Positions 11,243-22,122 are shown, counted from the stretch's first letter. The stretch is DNA of 64,000 nt from Rutpela maculata (GCA_936432065.2 OW386288.2:14930706-14994705); one strand, 5' to 3'. Notes: generated by a model not told the origin, from the letters alone. Program-made: numbers and translations.

Positions 11243-12167
11243 GGCGCCGGTGTGGTGCAGCATCCCGGCCACGACAATGCTGAAGTTGAGAGTATTAGAA
11301 CACAAATTTATGCGCCTCATTTCAGACTCCGGTAGGTACACCTCCCTCAGAGATCTTTATGCACGTTGCCACGACATAACCCCACTAGCGGACTACGTCC
11401 AAGAAACCTCACAAAAATTCTACCAGTTTAAACTGGACGGTAGCCCGCTTACCCGCAACATTACCCGAATCAGACAGCATAATGCCATACTTTTCGATAT
11501 AAGACACCCCCTACCATACCAGGCGTTGCCTATCTTCCGGCAGCTCCCCTAGCCATACTTCCTTCTACGATAACTTACCCCTACCCCCTTACTTTTATCT
11601 TTCCTCAACTTTACATATTTCCAATCCCTCTTTCTCCCCATTTATATTTGTACAATTTTGTTCTTTTATCTTTTCTGTTGTTTTTGTTCCCTTTTTATCT
11701 CTCGAAATCCCCTCTAGGCCGAAAACTTACCTAAATCCTAATTTTTTAAACCACAATTTTATTTCCACCCTACTTTCCTTGTCGGCGATCAGACCACAAG
11801 GTCGTCATTTGTTCGAACGGGTTTTTTCGTTTAGTTGTGTTCGCCTTATCAACAATCAAAATTACGAAGTGCGCTCGCCTACGATTTTAGTGTTCTCAGT
11901 GTTGTATTTATTTTTAAGCTACTTTTAGGTCCATGTGGACACATAAAAATTGTAATCTAGCTTTTAAGTCTGCACGTGGCAGACAGGAGATTCTACCCCC
12001 CCCCCCCCCCCCCACGAATTTACTTCCAAGCCGAACCGGACCTACTCCGCCCAGCCTCACACCCACCTCGGCGATGTTCGCCGTGGTTGTCTGGCTGGCT
12101 CCGGGCTAGGCTCCGGTGAGGCACATAATGTATAAAACTGTTAATAAATTGTTTATTCATTCATTCA
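11243..12167 (+). mobile_element. 5'-truncated LINE insertion with 10-bp target duplication and (TTCA)n tail
   Basis: TTCATCTCGC is present at 11233-11242 and again at 12168-12177. The right copy follows a TTCATTCATTCA tail. The body has a C-terminal LINE coding fragment, a stop, a pyrimidine-rich 3' region, a long C-run at about 11995-12013 and a GC-rich stretch before the tail. This is the signature of target-primed reverse transcription. Confidence 0.9.
11250..11552 (+). pseudogene. C-terminal end of a LINE ORF2 protein
   Basis: About 100 residues remain. LRVLEHKFMRLISDSGRY resembles the LINE segment after the thumb (LQ.vQNk.LR.i), followed by LRDLYARCHDITPLADYVQE and a short polar tail to a natural stop. 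The upstream reverse-transcriptase and endonuclease parts are missing because the copy is 5'-truncated. The first in-frame Met is incidental. Family level: Jockey-like, from motif resemblance only. Confidence 0.75.
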
Positions 12168-12372
12168 TTCATCTCGCAATCCAAGGGTCCCGTGTTCGAT
12201 CCCTCACATCGTGATTTTTTTTTTCATATATTTTTTTTTTCACAACAAAGTTGGTATCACAAAATTTAGAATATCCAAAAACTAACATTATTTACAAGAA
12301 AAATGCGAAGAGTATCCTATAGAATGTGTAACAATTATATAAAAAGCTCAGTAAATCGGCGAAGAGTATAAT

Positions 12373-12515
12373 GCTTCCTCTAGTTTTAATATGTGTTAAG
12401 TATCATGTGTAATTAATTTATCCAATGTATAATTATTGTAACTGTATTTTCCCATCTCATAATTGGCCTCGGCTGTTGGATGGTGTATTCAAATAAATAA
12501 ATAAATAAATAAATA
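12373..12515 (+). mobile_element. LINE 3' end with (AATA)n tail
   Basis: A short piece ending TGTATTCAAATAAATAAATA, typical of a LINE 3' end with a tetranucleotide tail. It directly abuts the CTCTTCGC element on the left and the fold-back MITE on the right. No coding sequence remains. Confidence 0.6.
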
Positions 12516-13103
12516 AAAGTCCCCATCCCTGGGAGGTGAGCTTACGGTGAGAGGACGGGGGGGGAAGGTCCCATTTTTGGGTTTTTCGATTATATCTCGG
12601 AAACGCTGGACTCTAGGAAAAATATGTTCTAAATAAAAATGAAAGCTAATTAAATTTCCTATAAAATTGTTTCCGTACATATTTGTAGAATTTCCAACGG
12701 TTTTCGAGATATACGTTATTGAAAATCGATACTTTTCAAAAAAGTCATTTTTACCTAACTCTTTTTGTCAAACATTTGCTTCTAGCGCCTCCCACGATCC
12801 TTTCTCAGAAAAATTGTCAGAAACGAAGTTGTAGAGCATTAAATTTCCTTCAATTTGATATGCACTTAAAAAATAATTTTTTTGAAAATTATCGATTTTC
12901 AATAACGTATATCTCGAAAACCGTTGGAAATTCGACAAATATGTATGGAAACAATTTTATAGGAAATTTAATTACCTTTAATTTTTATGTAGAACATATT
13001 TTTCTAGAGTCCACCGTTTCCGAGATATAATCGAAAAATCTAAAAATTGTACCTTCCCCCCTCCCTCCCTCCCTAAATCACCTCCCAGGGGCGGGGACTT
13101 TTA
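12516..13103. mobile_element. TA-flanked fold-back MITE (AAAGTCCCC ends)
   Basis: The left end AAAGTCCCC (12516) and right end GGGGACTTT (to 13103) are each bordered by TA (12514-12515 and 13104-13105). Arms of roughly 220 bp pair imperfectly; for example TTTTCGATTATATCTCGGAA pairs with TTCCGAGATATAATCGAAAA, and ATAACGTATATCTCGAAAAC pairs with its complement near 12700. The TA target suggests Tc1/mariner-type mobilisation. No protein. Confidence 0.85.
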
Positions 13104-13196
13104 GTATGTTTACCTACTAACTACTCTTAACAAAGTTCTAAAGTCAACAAGTCTCGCATATTCCATGCATTCTACAATATATTCATTGACTGGACT

Positions 13197-13690
13197 ATAT
13201 AGTCTAGGAGATAGCTGGATATATGGGGGCCTGGGATATAACATTTTGGCATTGCTGTTATATTTTAGTAAATATTTTTCTGAGTATTTTATCTTATTGT
13301 GAGTCAGACCTTCCCCCCCCCCCTGTCCGTTTTGGGCTAGCCGCCCCAGAAAATATTCAATTGTGAAACAGAGTATAACACTTTGGGGCTTGGTGCTAGC
13401 TGAAGAGGGCATGTTGCCTATCAACATTCGATATTTGCCAACATTTTTTCTCCGTGCAATTGGCAGCACCGGCGACATCAATTATGGCCAAAATTGGAAC
13501 GTAGTTAATAGTATAACACTTTCTGACCGAGCGAAAAGTTTTCGTTGTCAATGCTCATTGTTGGAAAACCATATGCCAACATTTTCTGTTTGCCCATTTT
13601 CCAGATTTTTGGCCAAAAACGGGCTAAAACTGGAGCTTTTCAAAATGTTGGCACCTTCTCAAACTTGTAGTTTCGGTACCAAAGAATTCT
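13197..13690 (+). repeat. Dispersed repeat R2, copy 1
   Basis: About 490 bp matching 48690-49188 in reverse complement. The match includes TAGTCTAGGAGATAGCT, a long C-run (G-run in the other copy), ATTCAATTGTG and AACATTTTTTCTCCGTGCAA. The frames of 123 and 134 codons here run across the repeat, show no known motif, and are not conserved as open frames in the other copy. I treat it as non-coding. Confidence 0.7.
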
Positions 13691-14109
13691 TGAACACATT
13701 AACACATAATATCAACACTCTCAATATAGGACTACATGTTTATTACCTTCACACTATGTCTGTCTAATACAAACTAAAGGCAAATGCTCTTTTTAGCAAT
13801 AACGAATAACTGCTCTTACCAGTCTCTGTAGGTTTCAACTGGATTGTAAACTTACTTGCAGTACCTAAGGTACTTGAAGTAGTGATCAAGTACTTTAAAT
13901 ACTTGAAGTAAATTGTAACGTACTTTAAGTACTGTAATTTCGTTTAACAAGTACTAAGTACTAAGTACCATTTTAAAATATCTGCAAGTATCAAGTACCA
14001 AGTACTCATTTCTTCGGGTATTTGAAGTAAAATACTTCAAGTAATGAAAGTCATTGAAGTACAATTTATACTACTTTAACTTGAAGTAGTGCCCAGCTCT
14101 GTAAGTAGA

Positions 14110-14548
14110 TTTATTACCGTTTATAGTTACACACTGATTCCAATTTTTCAGAAATAAAAAGATTTGAAAAGAAAACAGGAAACATGATCAAAACCAAACA
14201 ATCGCAGCTTTCCTATAGAAGATTGTGACTCAAACTGTCAAATGGTTTTCGATAGTCTAGTTATAAAATACAGTTATACCACCTCTATCCCACTCAGCAA
14301 TTATTTCATGTAATTTTTAATGTTGCACCTGAAGTGAAATGACCGTTTCTAAGATCTGATTGGTTTTCTAGTACAAATATCATTAACAAAGACGTACGAT
14401 GAACTTTGGTCACGAACAAGAACTTTGGATACGATAGGTCGTTAGTCTGTATAATCTCCTGGCTTAATTGTTTTCGTTAAAGAAACTATGCTACCATTTT
14501 CCAGGTTGTTGAATATTTTCCAGCACTCAAATTTATTATAAATGTAAT
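14110..14548. other. Unassigned sequence between two elements
   Basis: I see no gene. The 73-codon minus frame at 14442-14663 runs across the border of the element that starts at 14549, so it is not a real gene. Confidence 0.4.
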
Positions 14549-14924
14549 CTAGGGTGGCCCATCTTTTTCGAAATCGAAATTTTTTATTTCTCACCCCTGC
14601 AAATGGTTCCATTTGAAGAAAAAACAGTCCCCTCAAAATATTATTGAGGCAAATTGAAGGCAAGGGGTGCCGCAGAATGCATTATTATGCAATAATAAAA
14701 GTAAATGGAATTATTTACATTCTTTGGTTGATGCATTGTTTTTTTTTTAATCAGCAAATATCAAAGACATTATCTGTTGTGACTATGACATGTGTCATAC
14801 TACTGTAAATTCGTAGTCTAAGAAAACTAGACTAGAAGTTTTTGAAATAAAACTCTCGTTTTATCTTTGTGTATTTTATTATGAAACGTTTTTTTCATAC
14901 ATAGTACCAAATATTATCCTAAAT

Positions 14925-16310
14925 CTACAAGACATATAGTAATAAAAACAATATTTTTTGCACTAGGCGAAAGCATTTTTTTACATTTGGAAACTGTGAT
15001 TTATAATCATTTACAACTTGGAGTAAAAACTGTTTTTGGTCTTCATTTTTTGTTAAAATGTCATTATAGTCAGTAATAAGTTTGATTCCTCTCTCAGCGG
15101 CATCATTTACAACTTTAATTTTGTTTACAATATTGAAACATCGGGTATAACTTTCATTTTCCCTCCATGTTGTTGGATCATTTTCCAAAAATTCCATAGA
15201 CAAACCTAATTTTTGAAAAACCTGTTTAGTGTTCTCGCATATGAAGTCCTGAATTTCCTTGTTTTCAACGTCAGTAATGTTACTAATCATAAGTCGTTTA
15301 ATACCCTCTTGATTTGGTGCTTTCCTATTCAAAGCTTTAACCATTTCTCTTTTAGTGGTAACTGAAATATCGTCATCAAAGAAAGATAAGCCAACATTTA
15401 CTGAATTAAGGTACCACAAATGGTTCACTATTTTTCTACTTGCGGCTTGAGATATTTCTTTGTCAATATTTTGATAATTTATGAGTTCTTTACAAAAGTC
15501 TAAGTCATGAAGCGGTGCTTTAATAGCAAATGACGCTGTAAACCAGGCCTTTACATAAACCTTTACATTAAAGAGACATATATCTTCAATACCTATTTTT
15601 TCTTTTTTAGTTAGTTGGAATGGGTCTTGGAAAAAAAATATTTTTAGACAGTAAATGGCTTTGGCCATCCAACGTGCATGATGAAATGCCCCTGGTTGAT
15701 AGAATGTCGTGTGAGTGGGCTCTTTTTCAACAAAAAGTTTAGAAAGCATTAAAAATTCTTTATAATCATCACGAGGCTGTTGCAAAGTTAAAGCTGCATT
15801 TAGAAACTTTACAATTTCGGCTTTAACTGGTTGTAAAATGTGTTTAATTTTTGATACCTGAAATCCAGTTTTTAGTTTATTTTGATCTATTTTAGGCCAA
15901 AATTCCCTAAAACGTTTAAATAGTGGCACATTTGGACCAGATGAAGAAGGCATTTTTGTGTCAAACACACTTCTCAAAACCACTTCAAAAATATGATGTC
16001 TACAAGGAAAATATAGAATATATCTTTCTAATTTTTGTTGCAATAGTGTGGCTGCCCCATTTATATAACCCATGTTTGATGCTGTTGTATCACAACACAA
16101 AGCTATTACCTTTTCGTCCAAATTCCATTCACAAAGCACATCATAAACTGCTTCAGTCTGTTCTCTTCCAGTTGAATTGGGCAAAGCTGGTACTCCAAGT
16201 AGTTGTTCAATATCTCCACTAGTAACTAAGATAGCAAGTCTATCGATATTTCCCATTCCAGTGAGAGAAGGTAAAAGTTTTCCATCCCAATGGATGACTG
16301 GGGACGGCAA
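14925..16310 (-). pseudogene. Transposase-like protein, C-terminal catalytic part (3' of frameshift)
   Basis: About 461 residues, uncharacterised but recognisable as a repeat-borne protein family common in arthropods and cnidarians (from memory of the family). Near the N-terminus VIHWDGKLLP supplies an Asp (residue about 9). ALCCDTTASNMG (about 70-81) supplies a second Asp. CRHH (about 103-106) fits the C-x2-H pattern of some RNase-H-fold transposases. A conserved block AFHHARWMAKAIYCLK lies near 208-223 and HLWYLN further on. I cannot assign the third catalytic acid. The likely job is cutting and joining element ends at the TIRs. It ends naturally at 14925. Its first Met is not the real start: the same frame reads upstream through YEILKTAFGNSEL into the other half, so one frameshift near 16340-16355 separates the two parts. 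Otherwise it is unusually intact. Confidence 0.75.
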
Positions 16311-16333
16311 TTCAGAATTACCGAAGGCAGTTT

Positions 16334-17275
16334 TTAATATTTCATATTTCTTTCTTTGCGGATGCGTTGTCTAGAGCGCTGAAGTGTGGTTCTGCTGATG
16401 GACAAAGATGTGGCGTCATTTCCTAGTGCTTCTGCTACTGCCGTCAAAATATGGACTCCATACCTGTCGCTTATTTTGCAAGCATCAAATGCAGCGGCTA
16501 TTTTTGGTGTGATGATGTTACATGTTCCATACAATCTCCTCTTTTTTGGCTGTGACGGGCCAGGCTGGTCTTGTAACAACTCTTCTTGGGCTTCGATTAT
16601 TTCATCTTCATTTTCGTTGGAGTCGGCTGAATTACTACTTGATGATGGACAGGTGACTGTTTCCTCTAATCTAGCTTTTTCTTGTTGACTTCGTTGCATT
16701 CGTTCGGATAATTTCTGTAATTTCTCCTCAGCTGATTTTTCTTGAGAAGCAAGTTGGTAATCAATACCATGCATAAATCCAGGACGTCCCTTTTTTCTTT
16801 GGTTAATTAAAAACTGCTTATCTTCATCTATTTTCATCAACTCCAACGCATTTGCATGAGAAATGTCAAAAAGATCGTCCAATTTTTCAACGAAATTTTT
16901 TTCTTTACCTCCCGCACTGACCCTTTTAGCCGATTTTTGTAAGTTTCTCCACTCTGCATAAAGTTTATCTAGTTGTTTAACACAATGAAAATCCTGACGT
17001 GTCGGAATGCGAGCTTTATCCCAAAAAACTGACACCTCTTTTATTGTTAATTTAGCACTTTCATGTACACTTACATTCACTTCACGAATGTTATAAAAGA
17101 GCACTTGTAATACTTGTCTATTAGACGGCAATTTATTGCCAATGATTTGTGACGAATAGTGTCCAACTAAGTAAATGAAAGTATCCTTTCGTAAGGATCT
17201 AACATCAGCCATCGTTAAATGTTTTTTCAAAAAGGAACGTATGCTAGAACTTATAATGTCACCACTGTAAAACAC
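16334..17275 (-). pseudogene. Transposase-like protein, N-terminal part (5' of frameshift)
   Basis: About 313 residues, the N-terminal part of the protein continued at 14925-16310. A motif KKGRPGFMHGIDYQLA lies in the middle, followed by a charged, probably coiled-coil stretch (EEKLQKLSERMQRSQQEKAR), a serine/acid linker (SSSSNSADSNENEDE) and a basic block (PKKRRL) that could be a nuclear signal. The C-terminal segment ends RSRQRIRKERN. The open frame begins at a GTG; the first ATG is 21 codons in (MADVRS). TTGTGTTTTACAG at about 17263-17276 looks like a splice acceptor, so this may be an internal exon. The frame closes about eight residues after the presumed single-base shift. Role unknown; DNA binding is an inference. 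Confidence 0.7.
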
Positions 17276-17596
17276 AATTGCAAACTGACATAAAAACCTA
17301 CCGTAGGTGCATTATATTTCCAAACTTCCAAAACAAATAATTTCTAGGAAATAATTACACCAATAAAACATTATGAGAAAAGAGGTAGATATTTGTATTT
17401 TAAGTAAAATTTAAGTGTATTACCGTAATAAAATCTTATCTACAAATTTCTACCTGAATGCGGCACGGGTTACCGTTCACCGAATTATCTGAAACTTTGA
17501 CATAAATTATTCCTAGTATAATAGTATATTTTCGTGGGGTGAGACTTAAAAAATACGCAAAAAAAATTCACCCCCTATAGAGATGGGCCACCCTAG

Positions 17597-18538
17597 AATC
17601 ACTGGTGTGAGAAAGAGTATACAGATCTATAACATTTTTGTAGATATTTCATCTGAACCAGTTGTATTCATTTTTATTTTGTGTACGGCTTGTTGGAACA
17701 TGACTATATTGCCTAAATACTCCACAGGATGTTTTCAACTTAATCAAGAGAAAGTCATCATATGTTTCCCTGTTATGATATGACACAATTCAATTCTTTT
17801 AAATATTTTAAAGACCTGATAATCTCTATGAATTGATCTACAACTTGCTAAAATATCGGTCCATGGGTGGGAAAATATTCAAACATCAAACTTCATCAAA
17901 ATTATGAGTGCATCTAATTTGTGCAGTAATTGTATCTCTCAATTGTTCTTTGCGCAAACATTTTGTATTTAGAGTGGGAACATACATTAAACGATGGATA
18001 TGCACTTTTCGCCATATTTGGAACACCCGCGAAATTAATCGTTTAATCCCCTGGCTTGATTTGTATACGCCGCTGTAGCGGGCAGTTTTTGTTGGCCGTC
18101 TAGTGGACCTGTCACCTATCAATCAGAGGTAGCGAGACCGCTTTTTGTCAACCCTTCATACAGGACGCTAGTTTTGTCTGCGCTGCTCTTTCGGCATCAG
18201 ATGCGAATATTTAAAATAGCCGGTCTCTTCTTACTGAACTTGCATAACAATGAGGAATGCTCAACTTTGCCAAATCCAGCTGTTGACAATTCAGAATTGA
18301 TCTAATTATATCTTTGCGACAAGACCTTAATGAACGAACGCGTTGGGTTGATTAAAATATAAATTTATTAGAAATTTTGTCAGTTTTTACGAATACATCA
18401 AGACAAAGGTACCACTTGAAAAGATATTCTGTACCTTTAGAAACGAGAATTAAAAAAATCTTAATGTAATTTTGGTTTAGACATGTAAAAAACAATAATA
18501 TAAGTTTCAATCATTTCCTTTATTAATGTCAACGTTGT
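17597..18538. other. Mostly unassigned, one unrecognised 78-codon frame
   Basis: The minus frame 17886-18122 contains WRKVHIHRLMYVPTLNTKCL and is fairly regular in composition. It matches nothing I recognise and has no visible splice or start context. It could be a decayed exon or chance. The rest is AT-rich with no recognisable feature. Confidence 0.3.
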
Positions 18539-19057
18539 TAGTACAAGGAAAGATTGAAGGAATGACTGTAACTCAAAAAAAAATTGTGCAGACTTTAAAC
18601 TTTGGTTATAAGTTTAAAATAGGCCAAAGTTCACGAAACAAAAAAGATTAGGAGTTTTATGGATCCGTGGGAACCTACAGGGGTAAAAAGGACTAATTTT
18701 AATTAAAAAAAAAATCGATTTTTCTCCATTTTCTCGGGATATATGGCATTTACAAAAAAATTGTTCAAATAAAAGTTGTTTCTGCCAAAATTATCTTTAA
18801 TTTTATATTAATTTTATAGCCATAATTAACCGAAATACGGCCATTCTTCGATGGGGGGATGGCGGATGGAATTTTTTTCTAAACCAAGTGTTTTAAAGGG
18901 ACAGAATAAATTGAGCATCTAGGTGATGCTATATATTAACGAAAAACAGCATTTTTGCAGGAAAAATTAATTACTGAACAATTATAATAACAACATGCCG
19001 ACACTTTGTTAAGAAAAATGTGAAAACGCACATTGAATCGGCCATAACTTCTTTATT

Positions 19058-19760
19058 TTACTTCCACATCCAGTGGAAGTATAGTAACGACAAAAAAATT
19101 TTTACAAACTTTTATTGTTCAAATAGGCTTAGAATGTCACGAAACGTCGAGATTTTAAGTTTTAGCGAAAAAAAAAATTCTGTCTGTCGGTCTGTCTGTC
19201 TGTCGGCCTGTAACTTTTTTTTGTGCGCACGTTTACTCTGAAATTGTTTGAGATATTGAGTTGAAATTTGGTACACGTATGTACTTTAACAGGATCTAGA
19301 CCTAGATTATATTTTCATCTTGTTCCGTCGAAGGGTTGGGGGGTAAATTGGGGTAAATTTGAGGAAAATAGATAAATCAAGCAGGTAAGAGTCCATAAAA
19401 TTGGTATTTAGTATATACAAGAGAAGCTAAGGTCTCAAAAAAAATTTTGGCATTAGCCACCTGCATTACCACCCCCACCCCATATTAAAGGGGATGAACA
19501 AAAATTGTGATTTAGTGTGTGTACAAAAACCAGAAACCTCAAAATTTTTTTTTCGTCATCCACCCCCACTACCATCCCCTATCACCACCCCCACCCCGCT
19601 ACCGATATGGGGTATCGTTTTATAGGTTTTTGGGGTAGAGAATTTCAAATATTATATTATTAAAGTTCCATCAACTATTATTTCCACATACAAAATTTTT
19701 TCGTTGTGAGTGACTTGAATAAAAATCTGAATGTGGAAGTAGTGATTCCTTGGGCAGCGG
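19058..19760 (-). mobile_element. TACTTCCAC-family element, copy 3 (full length)
   Basis: Inverted relative to copy 1. The hairpin end TTACTTCCACATCCAGTGG is on the left, a (CTGT)n-type run follows at about 19180-19210, and GGGCAGCGG is on the right near 19754-19760. It interrupts element I. Confidence 0.85.
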
Positions 19761-20480
19761 TTTTTTGTGATGTAGAAACAAACAAGAAATCATTTTAAAG
19801 ATTGATTAATTACCTTTAATTTTGTTTCTTAGAACTCTTGATGGAAGTGTCACAGTTTCTAAGATATTCAACATTGTAAACAAAATACTTCATCCTAAAA
19901 ACGATCGGATGCCATTTATAAAATTAAATATTTCCGAAACACAAATATATAAATAAAATAAATTTATTCTCAGTTTATATGCTTCATTTTTGATGTCCAC
20001 CATATTTTATCTTAAACTAATATTTATTGAGACATTTGCAGAGAAACAAGAATGTTACATTTTTTCTAAAATCCCTTTACAGTTTAAAATGCAATTTTTT
20101 TCTAAAGCAAGCGCTGTAAGCCGATGAAATAATTTGAGCGTCTAGGTCACGCTATATATTAACGAAAAACAGTATATGGGAATATATTTTTTTAATTACT
20201 GACTACTTACATTACAAAATTGCGACGCTTTTATTTAAAAAAAAATGTGAAAAAGTACATCGTTTCTGTCATAACTTCTTTGTTCTTTATGCTATAAAAA
20301 TAGGAGAAAAAAAAATTGAAAGCCTAATTAATAGTTGTTCATTTTGATTATTAACGTATTTGGCCTAAGTGCCATCGTTTCTGAGATATTTAACATTTAA
20401 ACTAAATACTTTGTCTTATAAACGTTCGGACGCCACCTCTAGACTTCCAGATCTCCGAAACCGTTAACTCTACAAAAAAA

Positions 20481-21174
20481 CCGTTGCCCAAGGAATCACT
20501 ACTTCGACATCCAAGTTTCTTACAACAAAATACTATATTTGCACTCCACTATGTGGAAATAATTGTTTATAAAACTTTAATAGTATAATATTTGAAATCA
20601 TGTACCCCAAAAATCCATAAAATTATATGCCGCATCGGTAATGGAGGTGGGGGAGGGGTGGTGGTGAGGGTGAATGAAGTGAAAAAAATTCTTGATGACT
20701 TTGGCTCTTGTACATGTACAAACACTAAACCACACTATTTTTTCACCACCTTTAATAATGGGGTGGGGATGGTAATAGGGAACTAATGCCAATTTCTTTT
20801 TGAGACTTTAGCTCCTCTTATATTTGCTAAATACCAATTTCATGGATTCTTACTTGCTCGATTTACCTACTTACCCCCCATTTACCCCAATTTACTCTTC
20901 AACTCTGCAACGGAATAAGATCAAAATATAATCTAGTTCCAGATATCGTTAAAAAACATGTGTGCCATATTTTAAGTGAATACCTTAAACGGTTCCAGGG
21001 TAATCGTGAGCACCAAATCGATACAAGACTAACAGACAGACCGACGCAACAGACAAATTTATTTTGCTTAGACTTAAAATATTGACGTTTCCTGATATTC
21101 TAAGCCTATTTAAACAATGAAAATTTCCAAAAAATTTTTTTGCGTTAATATACTTCAACTGAATGTCGAATTAA
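20481..21174 (+). mobile_element. TACTTCCAC-family element, copy 4 (diverged)
   Basis: Starts CCGTTGCCCAAGG and ends near TGAATGTCGAATTAA, with the terminal hairpin mutated. The tetranucleotide run is reduced to a few units (CAGACAGACCGACG). More diverged than copies 1, 3 and 6. Confidence 0.75.
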
Positions 21175-21239
21175 TACGCAGAAAATGGCATGACAAAGAT
21201 ATAAAAAATCGTTGTGTGCCGTAAACTACACGTTAGAAG

Positions 21240-21660
21240 CAAAGCCTCTACTTCAAGCATTTTCTTCAAGGAAACCTACTACGCATCCATACTACTCAAG
21301 GTAACCCACCGTGCATCCAATTTACTCGAAGAAATCCACTGCATATCCATAGCACTTGAGGTAACCTACTGCGCATCCATAGCACTCGATAAAAGCCACC
21401 GCGCATCCATACTACTCGTGGTAACCTACTGCGCATCCATTGTACTCGAGGAAAGTCACTGCGCATCCATACTACTTATAGTAACCTACTGCGCATCCAT
21501 ACTGCTTGAGGTAACCTACTGCGATCTATAATGCTCGAGAAAGGTCATTGCGCATTCAAAATACTCGAGGAAAGCCACTGCGCCTCCATAATACTCGAGG
21601 AAACCTACTGCGCATCCATAGTAGTCGAGGAAAGCCACTGCGCATTCATACTACTCGAGG
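21240..21660 (+). repeat. 30-bp minisatellite, about 13 units
   Basis: A tandem array with consensus close to GGTAACCTACTGCGCATCCA followed by TACTACTCGA. Units start at 21271 and repeat every 30 bases, with one 29-base unit near 21511. Because 30 is a multiple of three, one frame (21214-21531) stays open and reads as 10-residue repeats (TYCASILLEV-like). I read that as a by-product of unit length, not a gene. Confidence 0.85.
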
Positions 21661-22122
21661 TAACTTTAACAACATAATATTTGAAATCGTCCACCCCGAA
21701 AACTTATAAAACGATATGCCACATCGGTAGTGGGGGTGGTGGGGTGGCTGATGATAGGGGGGTGAGTAGCGGGGGTGGACGAAGTAAAAAATATTTTGAG
21801 GTTTCCGGTTCTTGTACATACACTAAATCACAATTTTTTTCATCCTCTTTAATAAGGGGGTAGGGGTGGTAATGGGGGTGGCTAATGCCAAAAATTTTTT
21901 TGAGACCTTAGCTTCTCTTGTATATACTAAATACCAAGTTTATGGACTCTTACCTGCTTGATTTACCCATTTACCCCCAATTTACCCCCAACCCTTCGAC
22001 GGAACAAGATGAAAATATAATCTAGTTCTACGTCTCGTTAAAGTACATACGTGTACCAAATTTCAAGTCAATATCTTAAACGGTTACGGTCGTTACTATA
22101 CTTCCACTGGATGTGGAAGTAA
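21660..22122 (+). mobile_element. TACTTCCAC-family element, copy 5 (internal deletion)
   Basis: Begins inside the family at AACTTTAACAACATAATATT and runs to the terminal hairpin ACTTCCACTGGATGTGGAAGT. It lacks the left end and everything between TTAAACGGTT and the CGTTACTATACTTCC end, so the tetranucleotide run is gone. Confidence 0.8.

Larger units (their letters stand above)
11212..12215 (+). promoter_or_regulatory. tRNA-like segment with A- and B-box-like motifs, split by LINE
   Basis: TGGTGTAGCGGCAAGAG (about 11214-11230) resembles a Pol III A box. GTGTTCGATCC (12192-12202) resembles a B box. They are separated by the LINE at 11243-12167. Without the LINE and one target duplication, the two boxes fall about as far apart as in a tRNA. 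A T-run follows the B box at about 12214. The copy at 39011-39734 has the same segment uninterrupted. This is a tRNA-like or SINE-like module, not a functional tRNA gene. Confidence 0.6.
10701..12372 (+). mobile_element. CTCTTCGC-family element, copy a (interrupted by a LINE)
   Basis: The TIR ATTATACTCTTCGC lies at 10701-10714 and inverted at 12359-12372. The left end forms a hairpin: TATACTCTTCG (10703-10713), loop CAAAAA, CGAAGAGTATA (10720-10730). Next come a (GTCC/GTCT)n run at about 10840-10890, a phrase with TTGAAATTTGGAGAGTAAC, and a tRNA-like segment split at 11242 by a LINE insertion. The non-LINE length is about 740 bp, close to the 724-bp copy at 39011-39734. It has no coding capacity. 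Confidence 0.85.
10070..14101. mobile_element. hAT-like element with 8-bp target duplication, filled by nested insertions
   Basis: It starts CAGAGCTGGGCAA at 10070 and ends GCCCAGCTCTG at 14101, with TAAGTAGA duplicated at 10062-10069 and 14102-14109. The 8-bp duplication and CAGAGCTGGGCA ends fit the hAT superfamily. The subterminal parts (10090-10400 and 13840-14090) are full of AAGTACTT/CTTCAAGTA motifs in both orientations. No hAT transposase remains. The interior consists of younger elements at 10701-12372, 12372-12514, 12516-13103 and 13197-13690, so the original element was probably a short MITE-like copy. Confidence 0.9.
14549..17596 (-). mobile_element. TIR transposon encoding a DDE/RNase-H-like transposase-type protein
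   Basis: A 3,048-bp element. CTAGGGTGGCCCATCT at 14549-14564 is exactly inverted at 17581-17596. A weaker outer match continues inward (TCTCACCCC on both sides). The possible target duplication is only AAT on each side, so the superfamily is not settled. It encloses a minus-strand gene in two open frames (16334-17275 and 14925-16310). I do not know an established superfamily name for it. Confidence 0.85.

Noticed and set aside
11212..12215. Functional tRNA gene
   Set aside because: Only A- and B-box-like motifs are present. Stems do not form convincingly and the module lies in a repeat family.
13110..13767. Two overlapping frames of 123 and 134 codons
   Set aside because: They lie in repeat R2 on opposite strands and are not conserved as proteins in the copy at 48690-49188.
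21271..21660. CRISPR array
   Set aside because: The 30-bp units are directly adjacent without spacers and the context is eukaryotic; it is a minisatellite.
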